This document shows, piece after piece, positions 1-10,194 of a stretch of DNA of 54,786 bases. The stretch comes from Pseudomonas sp. Ga0074129. GTDB lineage: Bacteria > Pseudomonadota > Gammaproteobacteria > Pseudomonadales > Pseudomonadaceae. Within the stretch, counting starts at the first letter, position 1; each line of letters begins with the position of its first letter. The position numbers and the translations under genes were made by a program. The stretch covers positions 1-54,786 of the forward strand of contig LNDO01000113.1 of assembly GCA_001465025.1 (NCBI GenBank). Reading direction: 5' to 3'. Below the pieces are notes generated by a model that was not told the origin of the DNA, did not search any database, and saw nothing but the letters and a program-made list of their open reading frames with translations.

Positions 1-206
1 TCTGCGCTTGAATCCTTTGGTGTGAGAGCCTGGATTCTACCGGTGGCTGGCCCTCTGCCTATCGTTTCAAGCGTTGCACTTATTCTATGAATTCAGGGGG
101 GGTGGTGGTATAGTTCGCGGCCATTTTCGGTACGTTCGACTCGATTTGTAGTGCCCTTTGCCCGGGAAGCTACGTCAGTCAGGCACGCGTCAAGCAAGGA
201 GTCCAG
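1..206. promoter_or_regulatory. Upstream region of mla operon, probably a divergent promoter region
   Basis: No gene is visible in these 206 bases. A good ribosome binding site (AAGGAG, 196-201) precedes mlaF. Near the left edge the minus strand reads AAAGGATTCAAGCGCAGA, which looks like a Shine-Dalgarno sequence for a leftward gene starting just outside the window. In P. aeruginosa, from memory, kdsD lies divergently next to mlaF, which fits. A TATAGT hexamer at 109-114 could be a -10 box for mlaF, but I see no convincing -35 partner, so no promoter is assigned firmly. Confidence 0.35.
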
Positions 207-1016
207 ATGAGCGCCGAGAGCCCGTATGCAGTTGAGCTAAAAGGCGTGAGCTTTAAGCGTGGCGAGCGGGATATTTTTAAAAATGTCGATATCCACATCC
301 CCCGCGGCAAGGTTACGGGGATTATGGGGCCGTCCGGCTGCGGCAAAACCACACTGCTGCGCCTGATTGCTGCGGAGTTGATGCCAAGTCAGGGTGAGGT
401 GAGGGTTAACGGTGTGAACCTGCCCAGCCTCTCGCGTGGCGAGTTGTTCGATATGCGCAAACAGATGGGTGTGCTGTTTCAGAGCGGCGCGTTGTTCACC
501 GATCTGGACGTGTTTGAGAACGTTGCCTTTCCGCTGCGCGTTCACACCCAATTGCCCGAAGAGATGATTCGCGACATCGTACTGATGAAGCTGCAGGCCG
601 TAGGGTTGCGGGGTGCCGTGGAGCTAATGCCTGATGAGTTATCCGGCGGCATGAAGCGTCGTGTGGCGCTGGCTCGCGCGATCGCCCTGGACCCGCAGAT
701 ATTGATGTATGACGAACCCTTTGTCGGTCAGGACCCAATCGCCATGGGCGTTTTGGTGCGTTTGATTCGCCTGCTCAACGACGCACTGGGTATTACCAGC
801 ATCGTGGTTTCGCATGATTTGGCTGAAACCGCCAGCATTGCCGACTACCTCTATGTTGTCGGTGACACTCAGGTGTTGGGTCAGGGGACACCGGCAGAAT
901 TGATGGATTCGGATAATCCACGCATTCGTCAATTTATGCAGGGCACGCCCGATGGGCCTGTACCGTTTCACTTTCCGGCGGACAATTACCGCGATGATTT
1001 GCTGAGGGGGCGCTGA
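207..1016 (+). CDS. mlaF: Phospholipid ABC transporter ATP-binding protein MlaF
   Basis: Cytoplasmic ATPase of the Mla complex, which moves phospholipids between outer and inner membrane to keep outer-membrane lipid asymmetry. The 269-residue protein has a Walker A motif GPSGCGKTT at 41-49, an ABC signature LSGGM near 145, Walker B ILMYDE at 165-170 and the H-loop SHD. The start is an ATG with AAGGAG eight bases upstream. Its TGA stop overlaps the ATG of mlaE, so translation is coupled. It is first in mlaFEDCB. The gene is also called ttg2A in Pseudomonas. Family and position are unambiguous. Confidence 0.97.
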   Translation: MSAESPYAVELKGVSFKRGERDIFKNVDIHIPRGKVTGIMGPSGCGKTTLLRLIAAELMPSQGEVRVNGVNLPSLSRGELFDMRKQMGVLFQSGALFTDLDVFENVAFPLRVHTQLPEEMIRDIVLMKLQAVGLRGAVELMPDELSGGMKRRVALARAIALDPQILMYDEPFVGQDPIAMGVLVRLIRLLNDALGITSIVVSHDLAETASIADYLYVVGDTQVLGQGTPAELMDSDNPRIRQFMQGTPDGPVPFHFPADNYRDDLLRGR

Positions 1017-1813
1017 TGCGCAAAACATCTGTGCTCGAACGGGTGCGCCTGTTCGGGCGCGCCGGGATTGATGTGTTGGGTACGCTGGGGCGCTCGGTGA
1101 TCTTCTTGGTGCGCGCCCTGTTTGGTCGCAGCTCCACCGGCAATGGCTTTCAGTTACTGGTTAAACAGCTGCATTCCGTGGGCGTTATGTCCCTGGCGAT
1201 CATTGTGGTGTCGGGTGTGTTTATCGGCATGGTGCTGTCGTTGCAGGGCTTTAGCATCCTCGCTCAGTATGGCTCTGAGCAGGCCGTCGGGCAGATGGTG
1301 GCCCTGACCCTGCTGCGTGAGCTTGGCCCTGTGGTGACGGCCCTGCTGTTTGCCGGGCGCGCCGGGTCGGCGTTAACCGCCGAAATCGGCAATATGAAAT
1401 CCACTGAGCAGCTGTCTAGCCTGGCAATGATTGGTGTCGATCCGCTCAAATACATCGTGGCCCCGCGTCTATGGGCGGGTTTTATCTCGATGCCGCTGCT
1501 GGCCATAATCTTCAGTGTGGTCGGTATTTGGGGGGGCGCCATGGTCGCGATTGACTGGCTGGGCGTTTATGAAGGCTCGTTCTGGGCCAATATGCAAAAC
1601 AGCGTTTCCTTTCGCGAGGACGTGCTCAACGGCGTGATCAAAAGCATTGTTTTTGCTTTTGTCGTGACTTGGATTGCCGTCTTTCAGGGTTATGACTGTG
1701 AGCCGACTTCGGAAGGAATTAGCCGGGCCACCACCAAGACCGTGGTGTACGCCTCGCTCGCCGTGTTGGGGCTGGACTTTATTCTGACTGCATTGATGTT
1801 TGGAGATTTCTGA
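1016..1813 (+). CDS. mlaE: Phospholipid ABC transporter permease MlaE
   Basis: Inner-membrane permease of the Mla transporter, working as a dimer bound to MlaF ATPases and the MlaD hexamer. The 265-residue protein is strongly hydrophobic and has the MlaE-family core around [17 protein letters not shown] and the [16 protein letters not shown] stretch that follows. The start overlaps the mlaF stop (TGATG) and its own stop overlaps the mlaD start in the same way, indicating tight co-translation. Length is normal for the family. The likely partner ATPase and MCE protein are its direct neighbours. Confidence 0.97.
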   Translation: MRKTSVLERVRLFGRAGIDVLGTLGRSVIFLVRALFGRSSTGNGFQLLVKQLHSVGVMSLAIIVVSGVFIGMVLSLQGFSILAQYGSEQAVGQMVALTLLRELGPVVTALLFAGRAGSALTAEIGNMKSTEQLSSLAMIGVDPLKYIVAPRLWAGFISMPLLAIIFSVVGIWGGAMVAIDWLGVYEGSFWANMQNSVSFREDVLNGVIKSIVFAFVVTWIAVFQGYDCEPTSEGISRATTKTVVYASLAVLGLDFILTALMFGDF

Positions 1814-2283
1814 TGCAAAACCGCACGCTGGAAGTGGGTGTCGGCTTGTTCTTGTTGGCAGGATTATTGGCATTCTTGTTACTGGCCTTGCGCGTCAGTG
1901 GCCTGACGGTAGGGTCTGATAACACCTACAAGGTCTATGCAAACTTTGACAACATCGCCGGTTTGACGGTGCGATCTAAAGTCACCATGGCTGGAGTGAC
2001 GATCGGTAAGGTCACCGCCATTGATCTGGATCGTGACAGCTACATGGGGCGCGTGACCATGCAACTCGATGAGGCGGTGAATAACCTGCCGGCTGACTCA
2101 ACCGCATCGATTCTCACTGCTGGCCTGCTGGGCGAGAAATACATTGGCATCAGCGTCGGTGGTGAAGAAGAAGTGTTGGGCGAGGGCGGCATCATTCATG
2201 ACACCCAGTCATCGCTCGTGCTGGAAGATCTGATTGGCAAGTTTTTGCTCAATTCGGTTAACAAAGATCAGGCTAATCAGTAG
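1813..2283 (+). CDS. mlaD: MCE-domain substrate-binding protein MlaD
   Basis: MlaD forms a periplasm-facing hexameric ring on MlaE through which phospholipid passes. This 156-residue protein has one N-terminal membrane anchor (about residues 8-27, LFLLAGLLAFLLLAL) followed by a single MCE domain with the family-typical VRSKVTMAGVTIGKVTAIDL and the LGEKYIGISVGG stretch. The size matches single-MCE MlaD proteins rather than the long PqiB or LetB types. It starts inside the end of mlaE (TGATG overlap) and is followed 11 bases later by mlaC. Confidence 0.96.
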   Translation: MQNRTLEVGVGLFLLAGLLAFLLLALRVSGLTVGSDNTYKVYANFDNIAGLTVRSKVTMAGVTIGKVTAIDLDRDSYMGRVTMQLDEAVNNLPADSTASILTAGLLGEKYIGISVGGEEEVLGEGGIIHDTQSSLVLEDLIGKFLLNSVNKDQANQ

Positions 2284-2294
2284 AGGTAATTACC

Positions 2295-2927
2295 ATGTTC
2301 AAAACGCTACGAAACGGTCTGTTGATCTGCCTGGCAGCGTTTTCTTTGCCGGTGTTGGCTGCACCCGCAGCTCATGAGGTGGTGCAGGAGACGACGACGA
2401 ACCTGTTGGCCGACCTTAAAGCGAATAAAGAGCAATACCGCACAGACCCCGGCGCGTTCTATGACGCCCTCAACAGTATTCTCGGTCCAGTGGTGGATGT
2501 TGACGGCATCTCGCGCGGCGTAATGACCGTGCGCTACTCGCGTCAGGCGTCGCCTGAGCAAATGCAGCGCTTCCAGGAAAACTTCAAGCGCAGCCTGATG
2601 CAGTTTTACGGCAACGCTTTGCTGGAATACAACAATCAGGATATTCGGGTATTGCCGGCAACCGGCCAGCAAGACCCACAGCGCGCCTCGGTGAATATGG
2701 AAATTCGTGATGGCAATGGGGCTGTCTATCCGTTGTCTTACACCATGGTCAGCCAAGACGGCACATGGAAGATGCGTAATGTGGTGATCAATGGCATCAA
2801 CATCGGCAAGCTGTTCCGTGACCAGTTTGCCCAAGCCATGCAGGAAAACCAGAATGATCTAGACAAGGTCATCAACAACTGGACCGATACGGTAGCCAAG
2901 GCGCGTCAAGGGTCTAGTGCATCGTGA
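2295..2927 (+). CDS. mlaC: Periplasmic phospholipid-binding protein MlaC
   Basis: Soluble periplasmic shuttle that carries phospholipid between the outer-membrane MlaA complex and the inner-membrane MlaFEDB complex. The 210-residue precursor has a clear Sec signal peptide (MFKTLRNGLLICLAAF, cleavage likely after VLA at about residue 22) and an MlaC/Ttg2D domain. The ATG at 2295 follows GAGGTAATTACC, an acceptable ribosome binding site. The TGA stop overlaps the GTG start of mlaB, so the two are translationally coupled. Confidence 0.96.
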   Translation: MFKTLRNGLLICLAAFSLPVLAAPAAHEVVQETTTNLLADLKANKEQYRTDPGAFYDALNSILGPVVDVDGISRGVMTVRYSRQASPEQMQRFQENFKRSLMQFYGNALLEYNNQDIRVLPATGQQDPQRASVNMEIRDGNGAVYPLSYTMVSQDGTWKMRNVVINGINIGKLFRDQFAQAMQENQNDLDKVINNWTDTVAKARQGSSAS

Positions 2928-3232
2928 GTCAGGCCAGCATCAGCGAGTTGTCGCCGGGTCTGATTACGTTGGCCGGTGTGCTGGATTACAGCAGTGCGCC
3001 TGCTCTGCGTGAGCAGGGGGCGCGCTTGATCAAGGGGGCGTCTGCTGCGACCTGCGTGATTGACTGTACCGGTGTGGTGAAATCCAGCAGCGTCGGTGTG
3101 TCCTTGCTCTTGGCATTTATGCGTGATGCCGCGGCCGCCGGCAAAGCGTTCAGCATCAAAGGCTTGCCCAACGACATGCGCGAAATCGCCAATGTTTGCG
3201 GTTTGCTGGAAATTTTGCCCCAGCAGGCCTGA
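2924..3232 (+). CDS. mlaB: STAS-domain protein MlaB
   Basis: Small cytoplasmic STAS protein that binds MlaF and stabilises or activates the transporter. The 102-residue protein is a complete STAS domain; the conserved loop with small hydroxyl residues is KSSSVGVSLLLAF (about 52-64). The start is GTG at 2924, read from the GTGA overlap with the mlaC stop; the Shine-Dalgarno site would lie inside mlaC. It is the last gene of the mla operon. A 127-base gap with a candidate promoter separates it from the BolA-like gene. Confidence 0.93.
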   Translation: MSQASISELSPGLITLAGVLDYSSAPALREQGARLIKGASAATCVIDCTGVVKSSSVGVSLLLAFMRDAAAAGKAFSIKGLPNDMREIANVCGLLEILPQQA

Positions 3233-3271
3233 GTGCCATCGCGCGCGTCGGTCCCTTGGCATAATGCGGGG

Positions 3272-3300
3272 TTCGCAGGCGAGGGGCTTTTTTGTATGAT
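3272..3300 (+). promoter_or_regulatory. Candidate sigma-70 promoter before ibaG-murA
   Basis: TTCGCA (3272-3277) and TATGAT (3295-3300) are separated by 17 bases, close to the TTGACA/TATAAT consensus (four and five matches). It lies in the mlaB-ibaG gap about 60 bases before the ibaG start and would let ibaG-murA-hisG be transcribed independently of mla. Read by eye only. Confidence 0.4.
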
Positions 3301-3359
3301 GCTCGGCCCGCGAGCGTCTGCTCGGCTGTCGTTAATTCATGCATTGATCGAGGTTGAGC

Positions 3360-3599
3360 ATGCAAGCCTTAGAAGTAAAAAGTCTCCTAGAGGCTAAATT
3401 GCCGGATACCCAGGTGGAAGTCGAAGGCGAAGGCTGCAACTTCCAGCTGAACCTGATCAGCGATGAACTGGCCGCTCTAAGCCCAGTCAAGCGCCAGCAA
3501 CAGATTTACGCTCACCTCAATGCCTGGATTGCCGATGGCAGCATCCACGCCGTGAGTATGAAATTCTTCAGCCGTGCCGATTGGGCTGCGCGCTCCTAA
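3360..3599 (+). CDS. ibaG: BolA-family protein IbaG (YrbA)
   Basis: A 79-residue BolA-like protein. The family works with monothiol glutaredoxins in iron-sulfur handling, and the gene sits between mla and murA in many gammaproteobacteria. The BolA fold is seen from the helix MQALEVKSLLEAKLP through VEVEGEGCNFQLNLISDELA to SIHAVSMKFFS. A TTG two codons upstream at 3354 is in frame, but the ATG at 3360 with CGAGG seven bases upstream is the better start. The stop is 12 bases before murA, consistent with an operon. The IbaG name rests on position and length. Confidence 0.9.
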   Translation: MQALEVKSLLEAKLPDTQVEVEGEGCNFQLNLISDELAALSPVKRQQQIYAHLNAWIADGSIHAVSMKFFSRADWAARS

Positions 3600-4877
<1,278 letters not shown>

Positions 4878-4881
4878 TGCC

Positions 4882-5517
4882 ATGCTGACCATTGCCCTTT
4901 CCAAAGGCCGGATTCTCGATGACACCCTGCCGCTGCTGGCGGCGGCGGGGATCGAGCCGACCGAAAATCCGGATAAAAGCCGCAAGCTGATTATCCCCAC
5001 CACGCTGGACGATGTGCGGTTGTTGATCGTGCGTGCCACCGACGTGCCGACCTATGTCGAGCATGGCGCGGCTGATCTTGGCGTGGCGGGTAAAGATGTG
5101 CTGATGGAGTACGGCGGTCAGGGCCTGTATGAGCCGCTGGACCTGCGCATTGCCCGCTGCAAGCTGATGACCGCCGGTGCTGTCGGCGCGCCTGAACCCA
5201 AGGGCCGACTGCGCGTGGCCACCAAGTTCGTCAACGTTGCAAAGCGCTATTACGCCGAACAGGGTCGCCAGGTCGACATCATCAAGCTGTATGGCTCGAT
5301 GGAGCTGGCACCGCTGGTGGGGCTGGCCGACAAGATTATTGATGTGGTCGACACTGGCAACACCCTGCGCGCCAATGGCCTGGAAGCTCAAGAATTGATT
5401 GCCCACATCAGCTCGCGTCTGGTGGTTAACAAAGCGTCGATGAAAATGCAGCACGCGCGCATTCAAGCGTTGATCGACACCCTGCGCGCTGCGGTTGAAG
5501 CGCGACACCCTCGCTAA
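4882..5517 (+). CDS. hisG: ATP phosphoribosyltransferase, short form HisG
   Basis: First step of histidine synthesis, joining ATP and PRPP. The ATG at 4882 ([19 protein letters not shown]) gives 211 residues, the short catalytic form that lacks the C-terminal regulatory domain. Such HisG needs the paralogue HisZ for activity and histidine feedback; hisZ is not in this window. The [12 protein letters not shown] and DIVDTGNT-type segments (here [13 protein letters not shown]) form the PRPP site. It starts four bases after murA. Confidence 0.96.
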   Translation: MLTIALSKGRILDDTLPLLAAAGIEPTENPDKSRKLIIPTTLDDVRLLIVRATDVPTYVEHGAADLGVAGKDVLMEYGGQGLYEPLDLRIARCKLMTAGAVGAPEPKGRLRVATKFVNVAKRYYAEQGRQVDIIKLYGSMELAPLVGLADKIIDVVDTGNTLRANGLEAQELIAHISSRLVVNKASMKMQHARIQALIDTLRAAVEARHPR

Positions 5518-5688
5518 CCCCTGCCATGCGGCAATTCGCCGCGTGACCGCCAAGGACGGCGGAAATGCCGGAATCGCAGGAGCATATTCCCGGCCCTATC
5601 CGCGTTATAGCCAAAATTCTCAGGTGCCCGCGCGGAGCGGTTGGTACTCTACGGGCGCTTGAGCATTTGCCAATTTAAGAGGCCCGCT
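5518..5688. other. hisG-hisD intergenic region
   Basis: 171 bases without a credible gene. It contains a small perfect hairpin GCGGC-AATTC-GCCGC at 5527-5541 without a T-run, so it is a weak terminator candidate at most. hisD has its own ribosome binding site AAGAGG at 5679-5684. I see no clear promoter. Confidence 0.3.
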
Positions 5689-6999
5689 ATGACCGCTCCT
5701 ATCGCTATCCGCCGACTCAATGCCGCTGACCAGGACTTTGCCCAGCATCTGGATCATCTGCTGAGCTGGGAAAGTGTCTCGGACGATGCGGTCAATCAGC
5801 GTGTGCTGGATATCATCAAAGCCGTGCGCGAGCGTGGCGACGCTGCCCTGGTCGAATTTACCAAGCAGTTCGATGGCCTCGACGTCGTCAGCATGGCCGA
5901 TTTGATTCTGCCCCGTGAGCGTCTCGAGCTCGCGTTGACTCGTATCACCCCTGAGCAACGCAGCGCCCTGGAAACGGCCGCCGAGCGCGTGCGCAGTTAT
6001 CACGAGCGGCAGAAACAGGACTCCTGGACCTACACCGAAGCCGATGGCACGGTGCTGGGGCAGAAGGTCACGCCGCTGGATCGCGCGGGTTTGTATGTGC
6101 CGGGTGGCAAAGCCTCGTACCCATCCTCGGTGTTGATGAACGCCATCCCAGCCAAGGTTGCCGGTGTGCCGGAAGTGGTGATGGTGGTGCCGACACCGCG
6201 TGGCGAAATCAACGAACTGGTGCTGGCTGCGGCCTGTATTGCCGGGGTTGACCGTGTATTCACCATCGGTGGCGCGCAGGCCGTTGCCGCACTGGCCTAT
6301 GGCACCGAAAGCGTGCCGCCGGTGGACAAGATCGTTGGTCCGGGCAACATCTATGTCGCCACCGCCAAGCGGCACGTGTTCGGCAAGGTCGGCATCGACA
6401 TGATCGCCGGGCCGTCGGAGATTCTCGTGGTGTGTGACGGCCAGACCGACCCTGACTGGATCGCCATGGACCTGTTCTCTCAGGCCGAGCACGACGAAGA
6501 CGCGCAGTCGATTCTGGTCAGCCCGGATGCCGCCTTCCTTGATCGCGTGGCCGAAAGCATCGCCAAACTGCTGCCAACCTTGGAGCGCGAGACGATTGCA
6601 CGCACCTCCCTGGAAGGTCGCGGTGCATTGATTCAAGTAGCCGATATGGCCCAAGCGATTGAAGTGGCTAACCGTATTGCCCCAGAGCACTTGGAATTGT
6701 CGGTGGCAAACCCCGATGAGTACCTGCCGCTGATCCGTCATGCGGGCGCGATTTTTATGGGCCGTTACACTGCCGAGGCGCTCGGCGACTATTGCGCAGG
6801 CCCTAACCACGTACTGCCGACCTCCGGCACCGCGCGCTATTCCTCGCCGCTGGGGGTGTATGACTTCCAGAAACGCTCGTCGATCATCCATTGTTCGGCC
6901 GAGGGCGCATCGGAATTGGGCAAGGTCGCCAGCGTGCTGGCCCGTGGCGAGTCGCTGACCGCTCACGCCCGCAGCGCCGAGTACCGCATCAAGCCCTGA
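5689..6999 (+). CDS. hisD: Histidinol dehydrogenase HisD
   Basis: Catalyses the last two oxidations of histidine synthesis, L-histidinol to L-histidine, using NAD and zinc. The ATG at 5689 with AAGAGG upstream gives 436 residues, the usual size; an in-frame extension back to 5641 has no supporting site. The family signature region runs from [20 protein letters not shown] through [13 protein letters not shown] to AGPSEILVV. Zinc ligand segment [12 protein letters not shown] is intact. hisC follows after a palindromic repeat. Confidence 0.97.
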   Translation: MTAPIAIRRLNAADQDFAQHLDHLLSWESVSDDAVNQRVLDIIKAVRERGDAALVEFTKQFDGLDVVSMADLILPRERLELALTRITPEQRSALETAAERVRSYHERQKQDSWTYTEADGTVLGQKVTPLDRAGLYVPGGKASYPSSVLMNAIPAKVAGVPEVVMVVPTPRGEINELVLAAACIAGVDRVFTIGGAQAVAALAYGTESVPPVDKIVGPGNIYVATAKRHVFGKVGIDMIAGPSEILVVCDGQTDPDWIAMDLFSQAEHDEDAQSILVSPDAAFLDRVAESIAKLLPTLERETIARTSLEGRGALIQVADMAQAIEVANRIAPEHLELSVANPDEYLPLIRHAGAIFMGRYTAEALGDYCAGPNHVLPTSGTARYSSPLGVYDFQKRSSIIHCSAEGASELGKVASVLARGESLTAHARSAEYRIKP

Positions 7000-7008
7000 T
7001 GGCTGTTT

Positions 7009-7078
7009 GTAGGGTGGACAACGCTTTGCGTGTCCACCGCCTTGTCCGGTGAAAAACGCTTCGCGGATTTCACCCTAC
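7009..7078. repeat. GTAGGGTGG-family palindromic element between hisD and hisC
   Basis: Outer arms GTAGGGTG (7009-7016) and CACCCTAC (7071-7078) enclose two smaller hairpins, GGTGGACA-aCGC-ttt-GCG-TGTCCACC at the left and GGTGAAA-aaCGC-ttc-GCG-TTTCACC at the right. The result is a three-way, clover-like fold. The element lies ten bases after the hisD stop. Similar arms recur at 18406, 25239, 29218 and 40657. Confidence 0.8.
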
Positions 7079-7110
7079 ACAAACCGAAGAATTCGAGGAG
7101 AGAAGGGCAG

Positions 7111-8163
7111 ATGAGCAAATTCTGGAGCCCCTTCGTCAAAGACCTGGTGCCTTATGTACCGGGCGAGCAGCCGAAACTGGCCAAGCTGGTCAAGCTCAAC
7201 ACCAACGAGAACCCCTACGGCCCTTCGCCTAAGGCGATTGCTGCCATGCAGGCCGAGGTGAATGACAACCTGCGCCTGTATCCGGACCCCAATAGCGACC
7301 GCTTAAAGCAAGCAGTGGCCGATTATTACGGCGTGCAGACGGCTCAGGTGTTTGTCGGCAACGGTTCCGATGAGGTGCTGGCACATGCCTTCCACGGCCT
7401 GTTCCAGCAAAGCCAGCCGCTGTTATTCCCGGATATCAGCTACAGCTTTTATCCGGTTTACTGCGGGCTGTATGGCATCGACTTCGTACAGGTGCCGTTG
7501 GATGAGCAGTTCCAGATTCGTGTTGAGGACTATGCGCGGCCCAATGGCGGTATCATCTTCCCCAATCCCAACGCGCCTACTGGTTGCGCGCTGGCGCTGG
7601 ATGCGATTGAACGTTTGCTCAAGGCCAACCCGGATAGCGTTGTGCTGGTCGATGAGGCTTATATCGATTTCGGCGGCGAGACGGCGATCAGTCTGGTGGA
7701 CAAATACCCGAACCTGCTGGTCAGCCAGACCCTATCCAAATCGCGCTCCTTGGCGGGGCTGCGGGTCGGTATTGCGGTCGGCCATCCGGACTTGATTGAG
7801 GCGCTGGAGCGCATCAAGAACAGCTTCAACTCCTACCCGTTGGACCGTATGGCGATTGCCGGTGCGGCGGCGGCGTTTGAGGATAAGGCCTACTTCGAGC
7901 AAACCTGCCAGCGCGTGATCGACAGCCGCGACGCCGTGGTGGCTGGGCTGGAGACCTTAGGCTTTGAGGTGTTGCCGTCGGCTGCGAACTTTGTTTTCGC
8001 TCGCCACCCCGGCAAAGATGCCGCGACGCTGGCCGCCGGTTTGCGTGAGCAGGGCGTGATCGTGCGGCACTTCAAGCAACAGCGCATCGCTCAGTTCCTG
8101 CGTATCACCATCGGCACGCCTGAGCAGAATCAGGCGTTGCTGGATGCGTTGCAAGACCTGTAG
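7111..8163 (+). CDS. hisC: Histidinol-phosphate aminotransferase HisC
   Basis: PLP-dependent transamination of imidazole acetol phosphate to histidinol phosphate. The ATG at 7111 follows GAGGAGAGAAGGG and gives 350 residues. An in-frame GTG at 7030 would start inside the palindromic repeat and has no ribosome binding site, so it is rejected. The PLP-lysine segment is [16 protein letters not shown] and the substrate-binding region NPNAPTG is present. P. aeruginosa has two hisC genes; position next to hisD makes this the HisC1 type. Confidence 0.96.
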   Translation: MSKFWSPFVKDLVPYVPGEQPKLAKLVKLNTNENPYGPSPKAIAAMQAEVNDNLRLYPDPNSDRLKQAVADYYGVQTAQVFVGNGSDEVLAHAFHGLFQQSQPLLFPDISYSFYPVYCGLYGIDFVQVPLDEQFQIRVEDYARPNGGIIFPNPNAPTGCALALDAIERLLKANPDSVVLVDEAYIDFGGETAISLVDKYPNLLVSQTLSKSRSLAGLRVGIAVGHPDLIEALERIKNSFNSYPLDRMAIAGAAAAFEDKAYFEQTCQRVIDSRDAVVAGLETLGFEVLPSAANFVFARHPGKDAATLAAGLREQGVIVRHFKQQRIAQFLRITIGTPEQNQALLDALQDL

Positions 8164-8166
8164 CGT

Positions 8167-8220
8167 GTAGCCCGGATGCAATCCGGGAACGTCGCTCTCT
8201 GCTCGGGATTGCATCCGGGT
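8167..8220. repeat. GTAGCCCGGAT-family palindrome after hisC
   Basis: GTAGCCCGGATGCAATCC (8167-8184) and an inverted copy GGATTGCATCCGGG at 8206-8219 flank a short loop, four bases after the hisC stop. This is a REP-like intergenic element; other copies are at 21133, 29122, 29764 and 40724. Confidence 0.8.
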
Positions 8221-8225
8221 CACGT

Positions 8226-8261
8226 AAAAGCCAGCGCCGCGTCAGCAGCGCTGGCTTTTTA
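8226..8261. terminator. Bidirectional terminator between hisC and the DUF4198 gene
   Basis: AAAAGCCAGCGC and GCGCTGGCTTTTT form a 12-bp stem around CGCGTCAGCA, with T-runs on both strands. It lies between two convergent genes and can end both transcripts. Confidence 0.8.
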
Positions 8262-8272
8262 TTGCCTGCGTG

Positions 8273-8989
8273 TTACTCGTGGTGCGCCTGGCCGAGAAAG
8301 GTCAGCGAGGTAAACAGGCCGCGCGTCTCGATGTCTTTGTCGCCCTTAACCGGCAGGTCGATGGAGGCGCTGATGATGTTCAGCCCTTGGTTGCGCACCA
8401 TAACCTGAGCGCGGCCGTTGGCATCGGTGGTGGCGCTGACGTGGTGCGGCGCGCCACGGTAGTCGCCAGTCAGCGCCACCCCGGCAACTGGTTTGCCGTC
8501 CACCAGCACTCGAACTGGCAATGGCTTGCCGGGGCCGACGGTGAGTGGGTCAACTTCGGGCAAGATAAGCATTTTCAGCTGATCCAATGCCGGCAGCTTG
8601 GCCCCGTGCTGATAGATCGCCAGGCTGTATTTAAAGGTGTGCAGCGATTGGGTTGAATTCGGTACTTGGCTGCGCCCGGCGTTAATCCATTGCTTATCCG
8701 GGGTGAGCGACCATGCGCCGTTATCCAGTGCTACGCCCACCACAGCGGCGGGTTTGAGCGGTTGCAGGCGGGCGTGGTCGGGCAGGCGCGCAACGGTCAC
8801 GGGGATCATCTTGCCGTTGCGGTCATAGGCCCAGGCACCGCTGATTTTATCGGCCTTGAAAGCTTTGTCCTCCGCGCCATGCCCGTAAACCGCTTCGATA
8901 TTGCCTCGGCGTTCCTCCAGCCATAGCCCGTGGGCGCTGGCCTGAGCGGTAAACAACAAGCTGGCGAGTAAGAGCGCGGTGCGTGCCAT
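8273..8989 (-). CDS. DUF4198 family periplasmic protein
   Basis: A 238-residue exported protein. The ATG at 8989 with AAGGAAG directly upstream starts a clear signal peptide (MARTALLLASLLFTAQASAHG, cleavage likely after ASA). DUF4198 proteins resemble the NikM-type periplasmic component of nickel or cobalt uptake, and the HGLWLEERRG region just after cleavage puts a histidine near the mature N-terminus, as in that family. The C-terminal half (KPVAGVALTGDYRG, ATTDANGRAQVMV) looks like a carboxypeptidase-regulatory beta-sandwich. Substrate and metal are not shown by the sequence. It lies 41 bases downstream of the membrane acyltransferase-like gene and probably shares its transcript. Confidence 0.85.
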   Translation of the reverse strand: MARTALLLASLLFTAQASAHGLWLEERRGNIEAVYGHGAEDKAFKADKISGAWAYDRNGKMIPVTVARLPDHARLQPLKPAAVVGVALDNGAWSLTPDKQWINAGRSQVPNSTQSLHTFKYSLAIYQHGAKLPALDQLKMLILPEVDPLTVGPGKPLPVRVLVDGKPVAGVALTGDYRGAPHHVSATTDANGRAQVMVRNQGLNIISASIDLPVKGDKDIETRGLFTSLTFLGQAHHE

Positions 8990-9030
8990 AAGGCTTCCTT
9001 GTAAGGGCGAGTTGGCAGAGTGGTAAATGG

Positions 9031-10194
9031 TCAAAAGTATTTGAGCCAGGTGAGGTCGCGGCGGCGTACTTTCAGCGCAGCGAACCAGCGTGTGGCGGGA
9101 TACAGCGCCACGGCCAATAGAGCGGTGCACAGCCATACCCACGCGAACTGATCAAAGCCAAAGAACGCACCTTGATTCAGCCCCCAGATAGCCACTGCCG
9201 CCAGATACAGCAGCTTGAGTACATACAAATGCAGTAGATAAAAGAACATCGGTGCGCCGCCGAAGGCTATCAATGGGCGAACCCACGCCCGTGCCTGGAC
9301 GCGCTCCAGGCTGCGCAATATCAGCAAACCCAGGCCGAGGGTGAGCGCCAAAAACAGCAGCGAGGGCGGGTATTTGGTGATGTTGAGCACGCTCATCAGG
9401 GTCAACAGGGTGCTGTCATACGGCTGCCAAGGTTGCTCGCCATAGCCGTTCAGCAGACGCAGCAGCATGAACAGGCCCAGCGCTAGCAGGCCGCTGCGCA
9501 ACAAATAGCGGCGGCGCTGGGTCGCTGATGTGGCGTGGGTAAACCACGGCCCGGCGGCATAGCCCAAGGCGATGACACCGATCCAGGGTAAAACCGGGTA
9601 CGACGTGCGCAAGCGCAGCGACTCCGACAATTCGATCCAGCCCCGGTCATGCAGAACAGCCCAGGGAATATGCCAGAACGATTCCTTGGCGAAGCTCAGT
9701 GAGTCCAACAGGTTATGGCCGCCGATGATCAACAGGCCAAGCGCCACCAGCAGCGCGCGCGGCAGCCAGATCAAGACTGACAGCGCCAGCATGCTCAAGC
9801 CGATGGCCCAGATCACCTGCAGGTAAATCACGCTGGGCGGGAACTCGAAGGTCCAAGCGAAGTTAACCAGGGTGAACTCCAGCGCCACCAGAAACAGCCC
9901 ACGTGTGCACAAAAAACGCGCGACATCGGCTTTGCTTTGCTGCTTTTGACCGTAAAGAAAGGCCGACAACCCGCTGAGGAAGATAAACAACGGCGCACAG
10001 AGGTGCGCCAGGCTGCGGCTGAAGAACAGGGCCGGCTCGGTTGTCTCGATCGGCATAGGGTCCGGTACCTGCATGTGCAGGTAAAAGGTTTCGCGTACAT
10101 GGTCGAGCAGCATCAACAGGATGATCAGCCCGCGCAGGGCGTCAATCGATTGCAAGCGAGCGCTGAGCGGCGGGGCAGTGGTGCTGAGGGGCAT
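9031..10194 (-). CDS. DUF1624 / HGSNAT-like membrane acyltransferase
   Basis: A 387-residue polytopic inner-membrane protein with about ten hydrophobic segments. The opening RLQSIDALRGLIILLMLLDH is typical of the heparan-alpha-glucosaminide N-acetyltransferase-like (DUF1624) acyltransferase family, as is ALFFSRSLAHLCAPLFIFLSG. The family moves acetyl groups across the membrane onto sugars; no bacterial substrate can be read here. A GTG at 10230 would add 12 residues; neither start has a strong ribosome binding site and I prefer the ATG. It precedes the DUF4198 gene. In P. aeruginosa, from memory, this pair is not present between hisC and algW. Confidence 0.8.
   Translation of the reverse strand: MPLSTTAPPLSARLQSIDALRGLIILLMLLDHVRETFYLHMQVPDPMPIETTEPALFFSRSLAHLCAPLFIFLSGLSAFLYGQKQQSKADVARFLCTRGLFLVALEFTLVNFAWTFEFPPSVIYLQVIWAIGLSMLALSVLIWLPRALLVALGLLIIGGHNLLDSLSFAKESFWHIPWAVLHDRGWIELSESLRLRTSYPVLPWIGVIALGYAAGPWFTHATSATQRRRYLLRSGLLALGLFMLLRLLNGYGEQPWQPYDSTLLTLMSVLNITKYPPSLLFLALTLGLGLLILRSLERVQARAWVRPLIAFGGAPMFFYLLHLYVLKLLYLAAVAIWGLNQGAFFGFDQFAWVWLCTALLAVALYPATRWFAALKVRRRDLTWLKYF

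Noticed and set aside
5620-6966. A 448-codon minus-strand frame opposite hisD
   Set aside because: hisD is complete and conserved on the plus strand; the antisense product has low-complexity His/Arg/Gln content typical of shadow frames.
7030-7110. Upstream in-frame extension of hisC from a GTG
   Set aside because: It starts inside the palindromic element and lacks a ribosome binding site; the ATG at 7111 has GAGGAG upstream and the family N-terminus.
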